From contig CAAGPW010000237.1 of NCBI GenBank assembly GCA_900771955.1, forward strand, positions 1 through 24,788: a DNA stretch of 24,788 nucleotides, in the 5' to 3' direction. The stretch comes from Lachnospiraceae bacterium. GTDB lineage: Bacteria > Bacillota > Clostridia > Lachnospirales > Lachnospiraceae. Both the position numbers and the translations under genes were made by a program. Of this stretch, positions 23,991 through 24,788 are shown one piece after another; the first letter of the stretch is position 1, and each line of letters starts with the position of its first letter. Below the pieces are notes generated by a model that saw only the letters and a list, made by a program, of their open reading frames with translations, was not told the DNA's origin and ran no database searches.

Positions 23991-24788
23991 ATGAAGAGAG
24001 CAGCAGCCTTTGGAATGATGGCTCTTTTACTGGTGGGAACTGTAAGTGTACCTGCGACAGTAAAGGCTGACGAGGCAGTTACGGAAGTAACAACTGCAGA
24101 AGAAACAACAGCAGAAGAAACAACAGCAGAAGAAGTTGCGACAGAGGAGATCGCAACTGAAGAAGCTGCAACCGAAGAAGCACAGACAGAGGATGTGCAG
24201 GCGACAGAGGATGCAATGGATGTTAGTGCAGCTGCGGAAGCAGAAGAAACAGCAGAGGAAGAAGCACTGACAGGTGCATCAGATGCGGTAATTGATACAG
24301 CAGGCATTTATGCAGCCAGCCAGGATGGAAACGGTGTGCTTGCAGGTATGGTAACAAGTGTAACCGGCAGCGGAGATCTTGAGTATCGCTGGCTGTCCTA
24401 TGATATCAAGGCAGGCAAATGGAGTGTATATCAGGACTGGACATTAAACAGTCAGTGGGTACAGTACAATCCGGGAACTTATGGTGATTATCTGTTACAG
24501 GGTGAAGTACGCCCGGCAGGGAATGAAGGCGCAGTAAAGACAGACTGCATCGGTGTGAATCATCATCCGAACATCAAGGGCAAATGCCAGATGCCATACA
24601 CCGGAGAAGGCGGCGGCTATCTGATCGGTGTTGAGTCCTATGATAACCCGAACAATGCATATTCCTATGAATTACTCGTACTGGACTGCTCAAAATATGC
24701 AGCAGGAGATCCGAATCCGTGGATCTATTCATCCGGTCAGAAGAAAGTATCCGGAAATGCATTCTGGACGGTATGGCAGCCGGAATTC
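23991..24788 (+). CDS. Secreted protein with Thr/Glu/Ala-rich tract, partial at window end
   Basis: The frame is open for 266 codons and runs off the window without a stop. A signal peptide (MKRAAAFGMMALLLVGTVSV, cleavage probably after VKA near residue 26) is followed by an acidic low-complexity tract to about residue 100, made of units such as AEETT, TEEIA and TEEAA. A folded region then has YRWLSYD, QYNPGTYGDYLLQGEVRP, GVNHHPNI and YELLVLDCSKYAAG. This beta-rich, aromatic pattern resembles repeat domains on clostridial surface or cell-wall-hydrolase proteins, but I do not recognise a named family and the catalytic part, if any, lies beyond the window. The start at 23991 follows AAAAAGGAGG. 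The acidic tract probably acts as a flexible spacer through the cell wall. Confidence 0.85.
   Translation, partial: MKRAAAFGMMALLLVGTVSVPATVKADEAVTEVTTAEETTAEETTAEEVATEEIATEEAATEEAQTEDVQATEDAMDVSAAAEAEETAEEEALTGASDAVIDTAGIYAASQDGNGVLAGMVTSVTGSGDLEYRWLSYDIKAGKWSVYQDWTLNSQWVQYNPGTYGDYLLQGEVRPAGNEGAVKTDCIGVNHHPNIKGKCQMPYTGEGGGYLIGVESYDNPNNAYSYELLVLDCSKYAAGDPNPWIYSSGQKKVSGNAFWTVWQPEF
24096..24134 (+). repeat. Tandem 15-bp coding repeat
   Basis: GCAGAAGAAACAACA occurs at 24096-24110 and 24111-24125, and its first nine bases recur at 24126-24134. It encodes the pentapeptide AEETT. Degenerate five-residue units continue after it in the protein. Exact repeats of this kind can change number by strand slippage without breaking the reading frame. 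Confidence 0.85.

Noticed and set aside
23771..24307. 178-codon minus-strand open frame rich in Ser, Ala and Val
   Set aside because: It is the complement of the acidic repeat tract of the secreted protein; GAA/ACA-type repeats open the opposite frame by composition, and no ribosome site or family pattern is seen.
24783..24788. GAATTC (EcoRI site) exactly at the window end
   Set aside because: Could mark a clone or fragment end, but a single six-base site is not evidence of biology.

Overview
The window reads as chromosomal DNA of an endospore-forming Lachnospiraceae-type Firmicute, most like a Roseburia/Agathobacter relative. The basis is a full-length spoIVA gene, strong AGGAGG-type ribosome sites, moderate-to-low GC, a sugar ABC transporter that lacks its own ATPase, and protein styles typical of that family. 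No lookup was possible, so the genus is an inference. No rRNA, tRNA, CRISPR array, transposase or integrase was seen.

Layout. (1) 1-1665: a ClC-type anion transporter on the minus strand with a clear promoter and terminator, next to an inverted repeat at the window edge. (2) 1666-2988: a two-domain class II aldolase-like protein whose second domain has lost its metal site. (3) 3093-9034: a maltodextrin-type cluster: lipoprotein binding protein, two permeases, a LacI-family regulator and 4-alpha-glucanotransferase (malQ). It has a strong promoter, repeated operator-like sequences and paired hairpins between the first two genes. (4) 9038-10581: spoIVA, with a sigma-E-like promoter placed inside a hairpin that can also end malQ transcription and hide the spoIVA ribosome site. 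(5) 10640-10955: a small XRE regulator transcribed divergently from the next operon, with palindromes over the shared control region. (6) 11002-23828: a tightly packed twelve-gene operon: FkbH-like HAD protein, acyl carrier protein, MBOAT acyltransferase, SGNH-like membrane protein, aldo/keto reductase, split transketolase (N and C halves), MaoC-like dehydratase, polyprenyl-phosphate glycosyltransferase, second MBOAT, AlgX/DHHW-like protein and a GtrII-like membrane glucosyltransferase broken by an in-frame TAG. (7) 23900-24788: a promoter, a perfect palindrome and the start of a secreted protein with a Thr/Glu/Ala-rich repeat tract; it runs off the window.

How they work together. Region 3 imports maltodextrins as inferred from malQ, using an ATPase encoded elsewhere, and breaks them down. 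Region 6 is the most interesting part. Its content suggests that a small acyl group is built on a dedicated carrier protein (FkbH, ACP, transketolase pair, reductase, dehydratase), passed across the membrane by MBOAT proteins with SGNH-type partners, and placed on a surface glycan, while a GtrB/GtrII-like pair adds a sugar side branch. I do not recognise this exact gene set as a described system. The chemical identity of the acyl group and its acceptor cannot be read from the sequence.
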